Source of the DNA: Betaproteobacteria bacterium
GTDB taxonomy: Bacteria > Pseudomonadota > Gammaproteobacteria > Burkholderiales > Casimicrobiaceae
Direction of reading: 5' to 3'
Length of the DNA stretch: 64,000 nt
Assembly (NCBI GenBank): GCA_016861105.1
Contig: BOKS01000014.1
Location: 80,718 to 144,717, forward strand
Below the pieces are notes generated by a model. The model did not search any database. It was not told where the DNA came from and worked only from the letters and a program-made list of their open reading frames with translations. Position numbers and translations under genes: made by a program. Below, piece by piece: positions 38,167-46,989 of this stretch. Position 1 is the stretch's first letter, and each line of letters opens with the position of its first letter.

Positions 38167-38820
38167 TCAGAGGAGACCCGGCTTGCCGGCCGCCCAGCGC
38201 CGGTACTCGGTGGTCAGGAGCTCGACGTGCTCGCGCTCCTCGGCGGCGAGCTCGCGGTAGAGCTCGCGCTCGACCGAGCCCTCCGGCGCGCGCTCGCCCT
38301 CGCGGGCGAAGAAGTCGACCGCGCGCTGCTCGAAGGCGATCGCGATGCGGAACAGGTTCGCGGGATCCTCCGGCTTGCGGTCGACGCCGGCGAAGATCGC
38401 CGCGCGGTCGATCTGGAAGTCGGCGGAAGGCGCGGGCAGCGCGGCGTGGTAGCGCTTCGACAGCGTCTGCATGTGCTCCTGCTCCATCGCCGCGAAGCGC
38501 GCGAACAGGTCGCGCAGCTCCGGGTCGGCCGCGTCCTGCGCCGCGCGCTGGTAGAAGGCGTGGCCGCCGAGCTCGATCTCGAAGGCCTTGCGCACCGCCT
38601 CCATCGCGCTGTCGTCCGCGATCGCGCCGCGCTCGAGCAGGTCGAGCCGGCCCTTGCAGTGCGGGCACAGGCCGTAGGGGAAGGCGAAGCCCTCGGAGAC
38701 CTTGTGGCAGGAGGCGCAGCGCCAGGAGAGCTCGACGCCCGCGCAGCAGATGTACGGCTCGTCGTCGTCGAGCGGGCGCTGGCAGCGCGGGCAGACGGCC
38801 ATCGACGTGGCGGCGGTCAT
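38167..38820 (-). CDS. Rubrerythrin-like ferritin-fold protein with N-terminal zinc ribbons
   Basis: This 217-residue protein begins with metal-binding Cys pairs (VCPRCQRPL, YICCAG, RCASC, LCPHC) that look like zinc-ribbon or rubredoxin-like knuckles. A four-helix ferritin-like domain follows, carrying Glu and EQEH-type ligands (EIELGGHAFYQRAAQ, FAAMEQEHMQTL, IAFEQRAVDFF, LAAEEREHVELL). This is a rubrerythrin-like diiron protein, probably a peroxide or oxygen scavenger that protects the neighbouring PFOR. The ribbon is at the N-terminus, unlike classical rubrerythrin. The ATG overlaps the nfnAB stop. Confidence 0.82.
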   Translation of the reverse strand: MTAATSMAVCPRCQRPLDDDEPYICCAGVELSWRCASCHKVSEGFAFPYGLCPHCKGRLDLLERGAIADDSAMEAVRKAFEIELGGHAFYQRAAQDAADPELRDLFARFAAMEQEHMQTLSKRYHAALPAPSADFQIDRAAIFAGVDRKPEDPANLFRIAIAFEQRAVDFFAREGERAPEGSVERELYRELAAEEREHVELLTTEYRRWAAGKPGLL

Positions 38821-41189
38821 GACGCTTCCTCGGTCTGGGTTGTCGTGGCGCCCGGCACGCCGGTGCCCGGCGGGACGAACGCTTCGGCGTGCTCGGCCGT
38901 GACCGGCCACACCGACTTGCCGCCGGCGAGCCAGGCGGCGATCGCGCGGGCGGCGCGGCGGCCCGCGCCCATCGCCAGGATCACGGTGGCCGCGCCCGTC
39001 ACGATGTCGCCGCCGGCGAACACGCCGGGGACGCTGGTCGCCTGCGTGGCGGGGTCGGCGACGATGTAGCCCCACTTGTTGAGGTCGAGGCCGGGAGTCG
39101 ACTTGGTCACGATCGGGTTGGCCTTCGTGCCGAGCGCGTAGATCACCGTGTCGCACTCGAGCTCGACGAACTCGTCCAGCGGCACCGGCTTGCGGCGGCC
39201 CTTCTCGTCGGGCTCGCCGAGTTCCATCTTCTGGACCTTCATGCCACGCACGTTGCCGTCCGCGTCGGTCAGGATCTCGACGGGCGCGTGGAGGAAGAAG
39301 AACTCGATGCCTTCCTCCTTGGCGTGGCGGAGCTCCTCGATGCGCGCCGGGGCCTCGGCTTCCGAGCGGCGGTACACGCAGCGGACCGTCGGGATGCCGA
39401 GCCGCCTGGCCACGCGCAGGCAGTCCATCGCCGTGTTGCCGGCGCCGATCACCACCACGCTCCTGCCCAGCGTGACCGGCGTGTCGAGGTAGGGGAACTT
39501 GTCGCCGCCCATCAGGTTGACGCGCGTCAGGAACTCGTTGGCGGAGTAGACCTGCCCCGCGAACTCGCCGGGGATGCCGAGGAACGCGGGCGCGCCCGCC
39601 CCGGCCCCCACGAAGACGGCATCGAAGCCCATCGGCCCCAGCAGCTCGGGCACCGAGAACGTCTTGCCGATCACCTTGTTGGTCTCGAAGCGGACGCCCA
39701 TGCCGGCGAGGTTCTCGACCTCGCGGGCGATGATGTCGCGCGGCAGCCGGAAGGACGGGATGCCGTACTGCAGCACGCCCCCCACGACGTGCAGCGCTTC
39801 GTAGACGGTGACGTCGCACCCGTACTTCGCGAGGTCGGCGGCGACGGCGAGCCCGGAGGGGCCGGAGCCGACCACCGCGACCCTGCCCAGCCTGCGGGCG
39901 ACGCTGCGCGGCTGCGCCCCGGGCGCGCGGGCGTTGTCGCCGACGAAGCGCTCGAGGCGGCCGATCGCGACCGCCTCCATCGGCAGCTTCTTGTTCTTCG
40001 CCACGACGCACTGCGCCTCGCACTGCGACTCCTGCGGGCACACGCGGCCGCACACCGACGGGAACAGGTTCGACTCGTTGATGACCGCGAGCGCGCCGTC
40101 GAGGTCGCGCACCAGCAGGTGGCGGATGAAGCGCGGGATGTCGATCCCGACCGGGCAGCCCTCGATGCAGGTCGGCTTGCTGCACTGGATGCAGCGCTCG
40201 GCCTCGCCGATCGCGTCGGCCATCGAGTAGCCGAGGTTCACCTCCTTGAAGTTGCGCGACCGCTCGACGGGGTCGCGCTCGGGCATCTTCACCGCGTGCG
40301 GCGGCAGGTCCTTGTACTTCTTGTAGTTGCGCTTGCCCTCGTCGAACAGCTGCTTCTCGACGTGGCAGACGTGCGCGTAGTCGTCGCTCGCCTTCGACTC
40401 CTCGCCCTTGAAGCGCTTCTGGCGCAGCATGAGCTCGCGGAAGTCGACCTGGTGGCCGTCGAAGTCCGGCCCGTCGACGCAGGCGAAGCGGATCTCGTCG
40501 CCGACCGTGACGCGGCAGGAGCCGCACATCCCGGTGCCGTCGACCATGATCGCGTTGAGCGACACCATCGTCTTCACGCCCGACGGCCGGGTCGTCTCGA
40601 CGCACGCGTTCATCATCGGCAGCGGCCCGATGGCGATCGCGAGGTCCGGGCGGTCGCGCGCGATCAGGTCCTTCAGCGCCTCGGTGACGAATCCGGGCCG
40701 GCCGTAGCTGCCGTCGTCGGTGCAGACGACGAGCTCGTCGCAGTAGCGGGCGAACTTCTCCTCCCAGAACACGAGGTCCCTGGTGCGAAAGCCGATGATG
40801 CCGGTCGTCCGGTTGCCCGCCTCCTTGAACGCGCGCAGCTGCGGGTAGACCGGCGCGACGCCCAGGCCGCCGCCGACCAGCACGACGTGCCCCGCTTCGT
40901 GGACGTGCTGCGCAAGCCCGAGCGGTCCCACGAAGTCGGCGAACGTGTCGCCCTCCCGGTAGTGGTCGCGCATCTCCAGCGTCGTCTTGCCGAGCGCCTG
41001 GATGACCATGGTGATCGTCCCGCGCTCGCGGTCGAAGTCGGCGACGGTGAGCGGGATGCGCTCGCTGCCCTCGTGCAGGCGCAGCATGACGAAGTGGCCG
41101 GGCTGGGCGGCGCGCGCCACGTCGGGCGCCTCGACCTCCCAGAGGAACGTCGTCTCCGAGAACGCCTCGCGGCGGAGAATCCTGTACAT
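38817..41189 (-). CDS. Fused NfnA-NfnB: NADH-dependent ferredoxin:NADP+ oxidoreductase
   Basis: This 790-residue chain joins two normally separate subunits. Residues 1-285 are the ferredoxin-NADP reductase-like NfnA (FAD region IPLTVADFD, NAD region LVGGGLGVAPVYPQL, [2Fe-2S] site GTGMCGSCRVTVGDEIRFAC). Residues about 330-790 are the GltD-like NfnB, with [4Fe-4S] Cys (CIQCSKPTCIEGCP, CGRVCPQESQCEAQC), FAD loop GSGPSGLAVA and NADP loop GAGNTAMDCLRVARR. Known NfnAB bifurcates electrons between ferredoxin, NADH and NADPH. It begins the minus-strand redox operon, 239 bp from an FNR-like box. A simple sulfide dehydrogenase (SudAB) role is the main alternative. Confidence 0.88.
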   Translation of the reverse strand: MYRILRREAFSETTFLWEVEAPDVARAAQPGHFVMLRLHEGSERIPLTVADFDRERGTITMVIQALGKTTLEMRDHYREGDTFADFVGPLGLAQHVHEAGHVVLVGGGLGVAPVYPQLRAFKEAGNRTTGIIGFRTRDLVFWEEKFARYCDELVVCTDDGSYGRPGFVTEALKDLIARDRPDLAIAIGPLPMMNACVETTRPSGVKTMVSLNAIMVDGTGMCGSCRVTVGDEIRFACVDGPDFDGHQVDFRELMLRQKRFKGEESKASDDYAHVCHVEKQLFDEGKRNYKKYKDLPPHAVKMPERDPVERSRNFKEVNLGYSMADAIGEAERCIQCSKPTCIEGCPVGIDIPRFIRHLLVRDLDGALAVINESNLFPSVCGRVCPQESQCEAQCVVAKNKKLPMEAVAIGRLERFVGDNARAPGAQPRSVARRLGRVAVVGSGPSGLAVAADLAKYGCDVTVYEALHVVGGVLQYGIPSFRLPRDIIAREVENLAGMGVRFETNKVIGKTFSVPELLGPMGFDAVFVGAGAGAPAFLGIPGEFAGQVYSANEFLTRVNLMGGDKFPYLDTPVTLGRSVVVIGAGNTAMDCLRVARRLGIPTVRCVYRRSEAEAPARIEELRHAKEEGIEFFFLHAPVEILTDADGNVRGMKVQKMELGEPDEKGRRKPVPLDEFVELECDTVIYALGTKANPIVTKSTPGLDLNKWGYIVADPATQATSVPGVFAGGDIVTGAATVILAMGAGRRAARAIAAWLAGGKSVWPVTAEHAEAFVPPGTGVPGATTTQTEEAS

Positions 41190-41427
41190 GGCGCGCTTCG
41201 CTTCCGTGGTCGTGGTCCTGCGGCATCGCCGGCGAGCGCGCGTCCCGCGGGCGCACGAAGACCGCCGGCAGCGCCCTTGCCGCGCCGTGGTCCCCGCGTC
41301 GCTCGTTCCCGGCCTGCCGGACGCGGAGGCGACACCCTCCGGACCGGCGTTCCTCCTGCCCGCCGGCGGGATCCTTCCCGCCGCCTTGCTGCGTACCCGA
41401 ATGCTGCGCGCTGGTACGCAAATCCGG

Positions 41428-41441
41428 TTGATCGAGGTCAA
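41428..41441. promoter_or_regulatory. FNR-like box upstream of nfnAB
   Basis: TTGATCGAGGTCAA matches TTGAT-N4-(A/G)TCAA. It lies in the 551-bp divergent gap between nfnAB (minus) and frdC (plus), 239 bp from the nfnAB ATG. On the minus strand an AGCATT stretch near 41399-41404 is at about the right distance for a -10. The intervening 200 bp contains no gene I can support. Confidence 0.45.
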
Positions 41442-41489
41442 AGGCGGGGCGGGCTTTTCGGCGAAGTCGGCGTCGCGTTCCGGCAGCCA

Positions 41490-41503
41490 TTGACCGGCGT
41501 CAG
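41490..41503. promoter_or_regulatory. Second, imperfect FNR-like box in the nfnAB-frdC gap
   Basis: TTGACCGGCGTCAG differs from the TTGAC-N4-GTCAA pattern at the last base only. It lies 49 bp from the previous box, between the divergent nfnAB and frdC operons. Confidence 0.3.
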
Positions 41504-41656
41504 GCCGCGGGTTGCCCCGCGGGGCCGGCGCACCCGCGGATGCGGGACGTTCCGTGTCCGGAATTGCGACGCCGTGTGCCCGCGCGCCGTGCTAGCGTCG
41601 CGGCACGCGGCTGTTACACCGGCCGTTACGCCCCGCACGCTGCTGCAGTTCGCCAG

Positions 41657-41670
41657 TTGACGGCCATCAA
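41657..41670. promoter_or_regulatory. FNR-like box upstream of frdCAB
   Basis: TTGACGGCCATCAA, centred 77 bp before the frdC ATG, matches TTGAC-N4-ATCAA. A possible -10 (GCTAAC, 41691-41696) lies close to the spacing of a class II FNR promoter. This is the strongest candidate promoter of the fumarate reductase operon. Confidence 0.55.
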
Positions 41671-41740
41671 GCATCGTGCCGCGCGGCGGGGCTAACGTGG
41701 GCCGTTCGCCGGCCGGCACTCAATCAGGAGAGGACATCCC

Positions 41741-42514
41741 ATGGCTTCGACGAGCCCGACGATCGCCGGCGCGGGCCTGGCCGAGCGCCCGCGCCGCAGC
41801 CGCGTCCCCGCGCGTCTCGACCTGCTGCAGAGCGCGACGGGGCTCGTGCTCGCGCTGTTCATGTGGGGCCACATGTTCTTCGTGTCGACGATCCTCGTCA
41901 GCAAGGACTTCATGTGGACCGTCACGAAGATGTTCGAGGGCTACTTCATCTTCGGCAGGCCCTACCCGGGGATCGTGTCGGTGATCGTGTTCGGGATCCT
42001 CGTGCTGTTCGTCGCGCACGCGTTCCTCGCCGTGCGCAAGCTGCCGATCAGCTTCCGCCAGTGGCAGATGTACCGCGGCCACATGAAGGTGATGAAGCAC
42101 GAGGACACGACCCTGTGGTGGGTGCAGGCCGTGACCGGCTTCATGCTGTTCTTCCTGGTGACCGTGCACCTCTACCAGATGCTGATGCACCCCGGCCTGA
42201 TCGGACCCTACGAGTCGGCCGACCGCGTGTGGACCGGACGCTGGTGGCCGCTCTACCTCGTGATGCTGTTCGCCGTCGAGCTGCACGGCGGCATCGGCCT
42301 CTACCGCCTCGCCGTCAAGTGGGGCTGGTTCGAGCGCGGCGACGCCGACGCGACGCGCGCCACGCTGAAGAAGGCGAAGTGGGTGCTGACGGTGTTCTTC
42401 CTCGTGCTCGGCCTGGCGACGCTGGCGGCGTACATGAAGATCGGCTACGAGCACGCCGACCGGGCGGGCGAGCGCTACGTGCCCGCGTCGGTGCAACCGG
42501 GAGCCGTGCAATGA
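41741..42514 (+). CDS. frdC: Fumarate reductase cytochrome b subunit (Wolinella type)
   Basis: This 257-residue integral membrane subunit has five hydrophobic segments. It shows the dihaem cytochrome b pattern: [22 protein letters not shown] (His in M1), [64 protein letters not shown]. The large single C-subunit and gene order C-A-B match Wolinella-type quinol:fumarate reductases rather than the SdhCD/FrdCD type. It feeds quinol electrons to FrdAB. The ATG has AGGAG upstream, and the stop overlaps the frdA ATG. Confidence 0.92.
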   Translation: MASTSPTIAGAGLAERPRRSRVPARLDLLQSATGLVLALFMWGHMFFVSTILVSKDFMWTVTKMFEGYFIFGRPYPGIVSVIVFGILVLFVAHAFLAVRKLPISFRQWQMYRGHMKVMKHEDTTLWWVQAVTGFMLFFLVTVHLYQMLMHPGLIGPYESADRVWTGRWWPLYLVMLFAVELHGGIGLYRLAVKWGWFERGDADATRATLKKAKWVLTVFFLVLGLATLAAYMKIGYEHADRAGERYVPASVQPGAVQ

Positions 42515-44544
42515 AGGTCGTCTACACCGACGTTCTCGTCATCGGCGGCGGGCTCGCGGGCCTGCGGCTCGCCATCGCGGCCAGGCGCCGCGGCCACGAC
42601 GCGCTGATCCTGTCGCTCGTGCCGCCGAAGCGCTCGCACAGCAAGGCGGCGCAGGGGGGCATGCAGGCCTCGCTCGGCAACGTGATCAAGGGCCAGGGCG
42701 ACAACGAGGACGTGCACTTCGAGGACACCGTGCGCGGCTCCGACTGGGGTGCCGACCAGGAGGTCGTGCGCATGTTCGTCAACACGGCGCCCAAGGCGGT
42801 GCGCGAGCTGGCGGCCTGGGGCGTGCCGTGGAGCCGCGTGCGCAAGGGCGACCGGCAGGTCGTCATCAACGGCCAGAAGGTGACGATCACCGAGCGCGAC
42901 GAGGCGCACGGCCTCGTCGCGCAGCGCGACTTCGGCGGCACGAAGAAGTGGCGCACCTGCTACGTCTCCGACTGCACCGGCCACGCGATGCTGCAGGCGG
43001 TCGGCGACCAGGCGATCGCCGCGGCCATCCCGGTGCACGAACGCACCGAGGCGCTGGCGCTCATCCACGACGGCGGGCGCTGCTACGGCGCCGTCGTGCG
43101 CGACCTCGTCACGGGAACGCTGTCCGCGTATCTGGCCAAGGCGACGGCGATCACGACGGGCGGCGCGGGGCGGCTCTACCGCGTGACGACCAACGCCGTG
43201 ATCTGCGAGGGCATCGGCCACGCGATCGCGCTGGAGACCGGCGTGGCGGCCCTCGGCAACATGGAGGCGGTGCAGTTCCATCCGACGGGCATCTTCCCGG
43301 CCGGCATCCTCGTCACCGAGGGCTGCCGCGGCGACGGCGGCCTGCTCAAGGACGCGGACGGCCACCGCTTCATGCCCGACTACGAGCCCGAGAAGAAGGA
43401 GCTCGCCTCGCGCGACGTGGTGTCGCGGCGGATGGAGGAGCACATCGCCAAGGGCAAGGGGGTCAAGTCGCGCTTCGGCGACCACCTCTGGCTCGACATC
43501 ACGCTGCTCGGCGAGCAGCACATCCGCCACAACCTGCGCGAGGTCTACGAGATCTGCCACTACTTCATGGGCGTGGACCCGGTGAAGGACATGATCCCGG
43601 TGCGCCCGGCGCAGCACTACACGATGGGCGGGGTGCGGACGAAGCCGAGCGGCGAGAGCCCCACGCTCAAGGGCCTGTTCTCCGCCGGCGAGGCCGCCTG
43701 CTGGGACATGCACGGCTTCAACCGCCTCGGCGGCAATTCGGTCGCCGAGACCGTCGTGGCCGGCATGATCGTCGGCGAGTACGTCGCCGACTTCTGCGAC
43801 CGCGCCGAGAACGACGTGAACATCCCGACCGGCGTCGTGCGCGAATTCCTCGAGCGCGAGCAGGCCAAGCTCGACCGGCTGGCGCAGGGCGGCGGCAGCG
43901 AGGACGCGGCGAAGCTCAAGGCGCGCATGCAGGAGATCATGACCGCCAAGGTCGGCATCTTCCGCCGCGGCAAGGACCTCGAGGAGGCCGTCGACGAGCT
44001 CCAGGAGCTGCTGGTGCGCAGCCGCAGCATCGGGCTGCGCTCGCGCGCGCCGGGTCCCAACCCGGAGCTGGTGACGGCCTACCGCACGCAGAAGATGCTC
44101 AGGCTCGCGCTGACGGTCGCGTACGGCGCGCTCACGCGCACCGAGAGCCGCGGCGCGCACTTCCGCGAGGACCATCCGCGCCGCGACGACGCGCAGTGGC
44201 TGAAGCGCACGCTGGCGACGTGGAAGAGCGACGCGGACACGCTCCCCACGCTCGACTACGAGCCGCTCGACATCAGGCGCATGGAGCTGCCGCCCGGCTG
44301 GCGCGGGTACGGCGCGAAGGACTACACCGACCACCCCGACACCGCGGCGCGGCAGGCGGAGGTCGACGCGCTGAAGGAGAAGCACGCCGACCGCTTCGCG
44401 CGCCAGCGCGCACTCATGCCCTACGACCACCTGCTGCCGCAACGGCTCAAGGGGCGCAACGAGCGCATCGACGAGCGGTTCCCGGCGGCGCCGGGCGGCG
44501 CGGGCGACACGCCGGAGTCCGCGTTCGCCTGGGAAAGCGAGTGA
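42511..44544 (+). CDS. frdA: Fumarate reductase flavoprotein subunit
   Basis: This 677-residue catalytic subunit reduces fumarate to succinate. It has the Rossmann [17 protein letters not shown] and the covalent FAD site His43 in [14 protein letters not shown], the same position as in Wolinella FrdA. Also present are the substrate-site stretches [28 protein letters not shown]-like [12 protein letters not shown] and [13 protein letters not shown], and [13 protein letters not shown]. Length exceeds E. coli FrdA (about 600), as in epsilonproteobacterial enzymes. It could run as succinate dehydrogenase, but the neighbours favour fumarate respiration. Confidence 0.95.
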   Translation: MKVVYTDVLVIGGGLAGLRLAIAARRRGHDALILSLVPPKRSHSKAAQGGMQASLGNVIKGQGDNEDVHFEDTVRGSDWGADQEVVRMFVNTAPKAVRELAAWGVPWSRVRKGDRQVVINGQKVTITERDEAHGLVAQRDFGGTKKWRTCYVSDCTGHAMLQAVGDQAIAAAIPVHERTEALALIHDGGRCYGAVVRDLVTGTLSAYLAKATAITTGGAGRLYRVTTNAVICEGIGHAIALETGVAALGNMEAVQFHPTGIFPAGILVTEGCRGDGGLLKDADGHRFMPDYEPEKKELASRDVVSRRMEEHIAKGKGVKSRFGDHLWLDITLLGEQHIRHNLREVYEICHYFMGVDPVKDMIPVRPAQHYTMGGVRTKPSGESPTLKGLFSAGEAACWDMHGFNRLGGNSVAETVVAGMIVGEYVADFCDRAENDVNIPTGVVREFLEREQAKLDRLAQGGGSEDAAKLKARMQEIMTAKVGIFRRGKDLEEAVDELQELLVRSRSIGLRSRAPGPNPELVTAYRTQKMLRLALTVAYGALTRTESRGAHFREDHPRRDDAQWLKRTLATWKSDADTLPTLDYEPLDIRRMELPPGWRGYGAKDYTDHPDTAARQAEVDALKEKHADRFARQRALMPYDHLLPQRLKGRNERIDERFPAAPGGAGDTPESAFAWESE

Positions 44545-44553
44545 GGTGAGGAC

Positions 44554-45366
44554 GTGACGACCACGACCATCGTGAAGGCCCCCTCGACGAGCGCGCCGCC
44601 GGCGCCGGCGGCGGCCGCGGCCCCGGCTGGTGGCGTCGCCACCGGCGCGAAGATCCGCGTGCACGCGCTGCGCTACAACCCGCAGGAGCCTGGCAGCGTC
44701 CCGCACATGCAGACCTACGAGCTCGAGCAGACGGAAGGGATGACGCTGTTCATCGCGCTCTCCGAGATCCGCGAGACGCTGGATCCCACGCTGCAGTTCG
44801 ACTTCGTCTGCCGCGCCGGCATCTGCGGCAGCTGCGCGATGATGGTCAACGGACGCCCGACGCTCGCCTGCCGCACGCTGACGCGCGACGTCGGGCCGGA
44901 CATCACGCTGGCGCCGCTGCCGGTGTTCGAGCTCATCGGCGACCTGTCGGTCAACACCGGCAGGTGGATGCGCGGCACCAGCGAGCGCCTGGAGGCGTGG
45001 CTGCACGGGGACCCCCAGGCCCGCGACATCTGCCGCATCGAGGAGCCGATGGAGCCGGAGCTCGCCGAGAAGCTGAACGAGCTGGACCGCTGCGTGGAGT
45101 GCGGCTGCTGCGTGGCCGCTTGCGGGACGGCGCGCATGCGGCCCGACTTCGTCGGCGCGGTGGGCATGGCGAAGATCGCCCGCTTCCGCCTCGACCCGCG
45201 CGACAAGCGCACCGACGACGACTACTACGAGCTGGTGGGCACCGACGACGGCGTGTTCGGCTGCATGTCGCTGCTCGCCTGCCACGACGTGTGCCCGAAG
45301 GACCTGCCGCTGCAGACGCAGATCGCCTTCCTGCGGCGCAAGATGGCCGGAAAGGGCTGGGCTTGA
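44554..45366 (+). CDS. frdB: Fumarate reductase iron-sulfur subunit
   Basis: This 270-residue electron-transfer subunit has a [2Fe-2S] motif FVCRAGICGSCAMMVNGRPTLACRTL. The [4Fe-4S] and [3Fe-4S] ligands follow in CVECGCCVAAC and CMSLLACHDVCPK. It starts at GTG, 9 bp after frdA. The first about 30 residues are an Ala/Pro-rich tail (STSAPPAPAAAAAPAGG) not normal for FrdB, so the functional start may be a later codon. It completes frdCAB. Confidence 0.94.
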   Translation: MTTTTIVKAPSTSAPPAPAAAAAPAGGVATGAKIRVHALRYNPQEPGSVPHMQTYELEQTEGMTLFIALSEIRETLDPTLQFDFVCRAGICGSCAMMVNGRPTLACRTLTRDVGPDITLAPLPVFELIGDLSVNTGRWMRGTSERLEAWLHGDPQARDICRIEEPMEPELAEKLNELDRCVECGCCVAACGTARMRPDFVGAVGMAKIARFRLDPRDKRTDDDYYELVGTDDGVFGCMSLLACHDVCPKDLPLQTQIAFLRRKMAGKGWA

Positions 45367-45404
45367 CTTGAACGACGGACCGACCTGAAGGCCGGCCGAC
45401 ATCT

Positions 45405-45450
45405 CACATCGTCGTCCCCGCGGAGGCGGGGACCCAGTGTCCTTCGACGA
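45405..45450. repeat. REP-like repeat upstream of aspA
   Basis: The core CCCCGCGGAGGCGGGG (45416-45431) is a perfect hairpin. With its flanks CATCGTCGT and ACCCAGTGTCCTTCGA it closely matches the right half of the repeat at 6972-7045. It occupies the frdB-aspA gap, where it may terminate or process the frd transcript. Confidence 0.65.
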
Positions 45451-45499
45451 GGTCGGCGCTGGATCCCCCGTCCGCCGGACGGCACCGCGAGGTTACAGC

Positions 45500-46903
45500 A
45501 TGGCAACGCGCATCGAAAAGGACTTCCTCGGAGCGAAGGAGATTCCCGCGGACGCGTACTACGGCGTCCAGACGCTCCGCGGCAAGGAGAACTTCCACAT
45601 CACCGGCATCCCGATGTCGCTGGAGCCGAACTTCGTCAAGGCGTTCGGCTACGTGAAGAAGGCCGCCGCACTCGCCAACCGCGACCTCGGCGTGCTCGAC
45701 GCGAAGATCGCCGACGCGATCGCGAAGGCCTGCGACCGCCTGATCGCCGGCGAGATGCGCGACCAGTTCGTCACCGACTTCATCCAGGGCGGCGCCGGCA
45801 CCTCGACGAACATGAACGCCAACGAGGTCATCGCCAACCTGGCGCTGGAGAGCCTCGGGCACGCGAAGGGCGACTACCAGCACGTCAACCCGAACGACCA
45901 CGTGAACTTCGGGCAGTCGACCAACGACATGTACCCGACCGCGTTCCGCCTCGCGCTGATCATGCGGCTGGAGAGCTACATGGGCTCGCTGACCGCGCTG
46001 CAGGAGGCGTTCTTCGCGAAGGGCAGGGAGTTCGGCAAGGTCCTGAAGATGGGCCGCACGCACCTGCAGGACGCCGTGCCGATGTCGCTGGGCCAGGAAT
46101 TCCACGGCTGGGGGACGACGATCGGCGAGGAAGTGCAGCGCATCGCGGAGGTGCGGCAGTTCCTCCACGAGATCAACCTCGGCGCCACCGCGATCGGCAC
46201 GACCGTCACGGCCGCTCCCGGCTATCCGGAGCTCGCCACGAAGCACCTCTCCGAGCTGACCGGACGCAAGTTCATCCTCGCCGGCGACCTGATCGAGGCG
46301 ACCTCCGACACCGGCGCCTACGTGCTGCTCTCCGGCGTGCTGAAGCGCACCTCGTCGAAGCTCACCAAGATCTGCAACGACCTCCGGCTGCTCGCCTCCG
46401 GTCCGCGCTGCGGGCTGAACGAGATCAACCTGCCGCAGATGCAGCCGGGCAGCTCGATCATGCCCGGCAAGGTGAACCCGGTGATTCCCGAGGTCGTGAA
46501 CCAGGTCGGCTTCCTCGTCATCGGGCTCGACCTCACCGTCACGCTGGCCGCCTCCGCTGGCCAGCTGCAGCTCAACGTGATGGAGCCGGTGATCACCTTC
46601 GCGCTGTTCACCTCGATCGCGACGATGGAGAACGCGGTGAACAGCCTGCGGGTCAACTGCGTTGCCGGGATCACGGCGAACGCCGAGCGGACGCGCGACA
46701 TGGTGCTGAACTCGCTCGGCATCGTCACGCTGCTCAAGCCGGCGCTCGGCTACAAGCAGTGCGCCGAGCTCGCGCGCGAGGGCTACGAGACCGGCAAGTC
46801 GCTGCACGACATCGTCGTCAAGGAGCGCAAGCTCATGACGCAGGCGAAGTGGGACGAGACGTTCTCGTTCGAGAACCTGATCAACCCGAAGTTCGAACAA
46901 TAG
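45500..46903 (+). CDS. aspA: Aspartate ammonia-lyase
   Basis: AspA converts aspartate to fumarate and ammonia, here feeding the adjacent fumarate reductase. The 467 residues have the fumarase/aspartase signature GSSIMPGKVNP near residue 318. They also carry GGAGTSTNMNANEVIANLA, HVNFGQSTNDMYPTA and GRTHLQDAVPMSLGQEF. The N-terminal IEKDFLGAKEIPADAYYGVQT (LGxxxIP, YYGVQT) is typical of aspartase rather than fumarase C. The ATG at 45500 is the start, although the track ORF begins upstream. Confidence 0.94.
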   Translation: MATRIEKDFLGAKEIPADAYYGVQTLRGKENFHITGIPMSLEPNFVKAFGYVKKAAALANRDLGVLDAKIADAIAKACDRLIAGEMRDQFVTDFIQGGAGTSTNMNANEVIANLALESLGHAKGDYQHVNPNDHVNFGQSTNDMYPTAFRLALIMRLESYMGSLTALQEAFFAKGREFGKVLKMGRTHLQDAVPMSLGQEFHGWGTTIGEEVQRIAEVRQFLHEINLGATAIGTTVTAAPGYPELATKHLSELTGRKFILAGDLIEATSDTGAYVLLSGVLKRTSSKLTKICNDLRLLASGPRCGLNEINLPQMQPGSSIMPGKVNPVIPEVVNQVGFLVIGLDLTVTLAASAGQLQLNVMEPVITFALFTSIATMENAVNSLRVNCVAGITANAERTRDMVLNSLGIVTLLKPALGYKQCAELAREGYETGKSLHDIVVKERKLMTQAKWDETFSFENLINPKFEQ

Positions 46904-46929
46904 GACAAGCCCGGCGCTGAAGCGGCGGT

Positions 46930-46962
46930 CCGGCGATCGACGCGACGCCTTCCGATCGCCGG
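46930..46962. terminator. Stem-loop between aspA and the Dcu carrier gene
   Basis: CCGGCGATCG pairs perfectly with CGATCGCCGG across a 13-base loop, 27 bp after the aspA stop. There is no T-tract, so it may be an attenuator or an mRNA-processing hairpin rather than a full terminator. Confidence 0.4.
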
Positions 46963-46989
46963 CCGCGTCAGCCGCCGCAAGGAACACCA

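Noticed and set aside
42475-45402. 975-aa minus-strand ORF opposite frdA and frdB
   Set aside because: It is the mirror of frdAB, which carry all expected flavin and Fe-S motifs.
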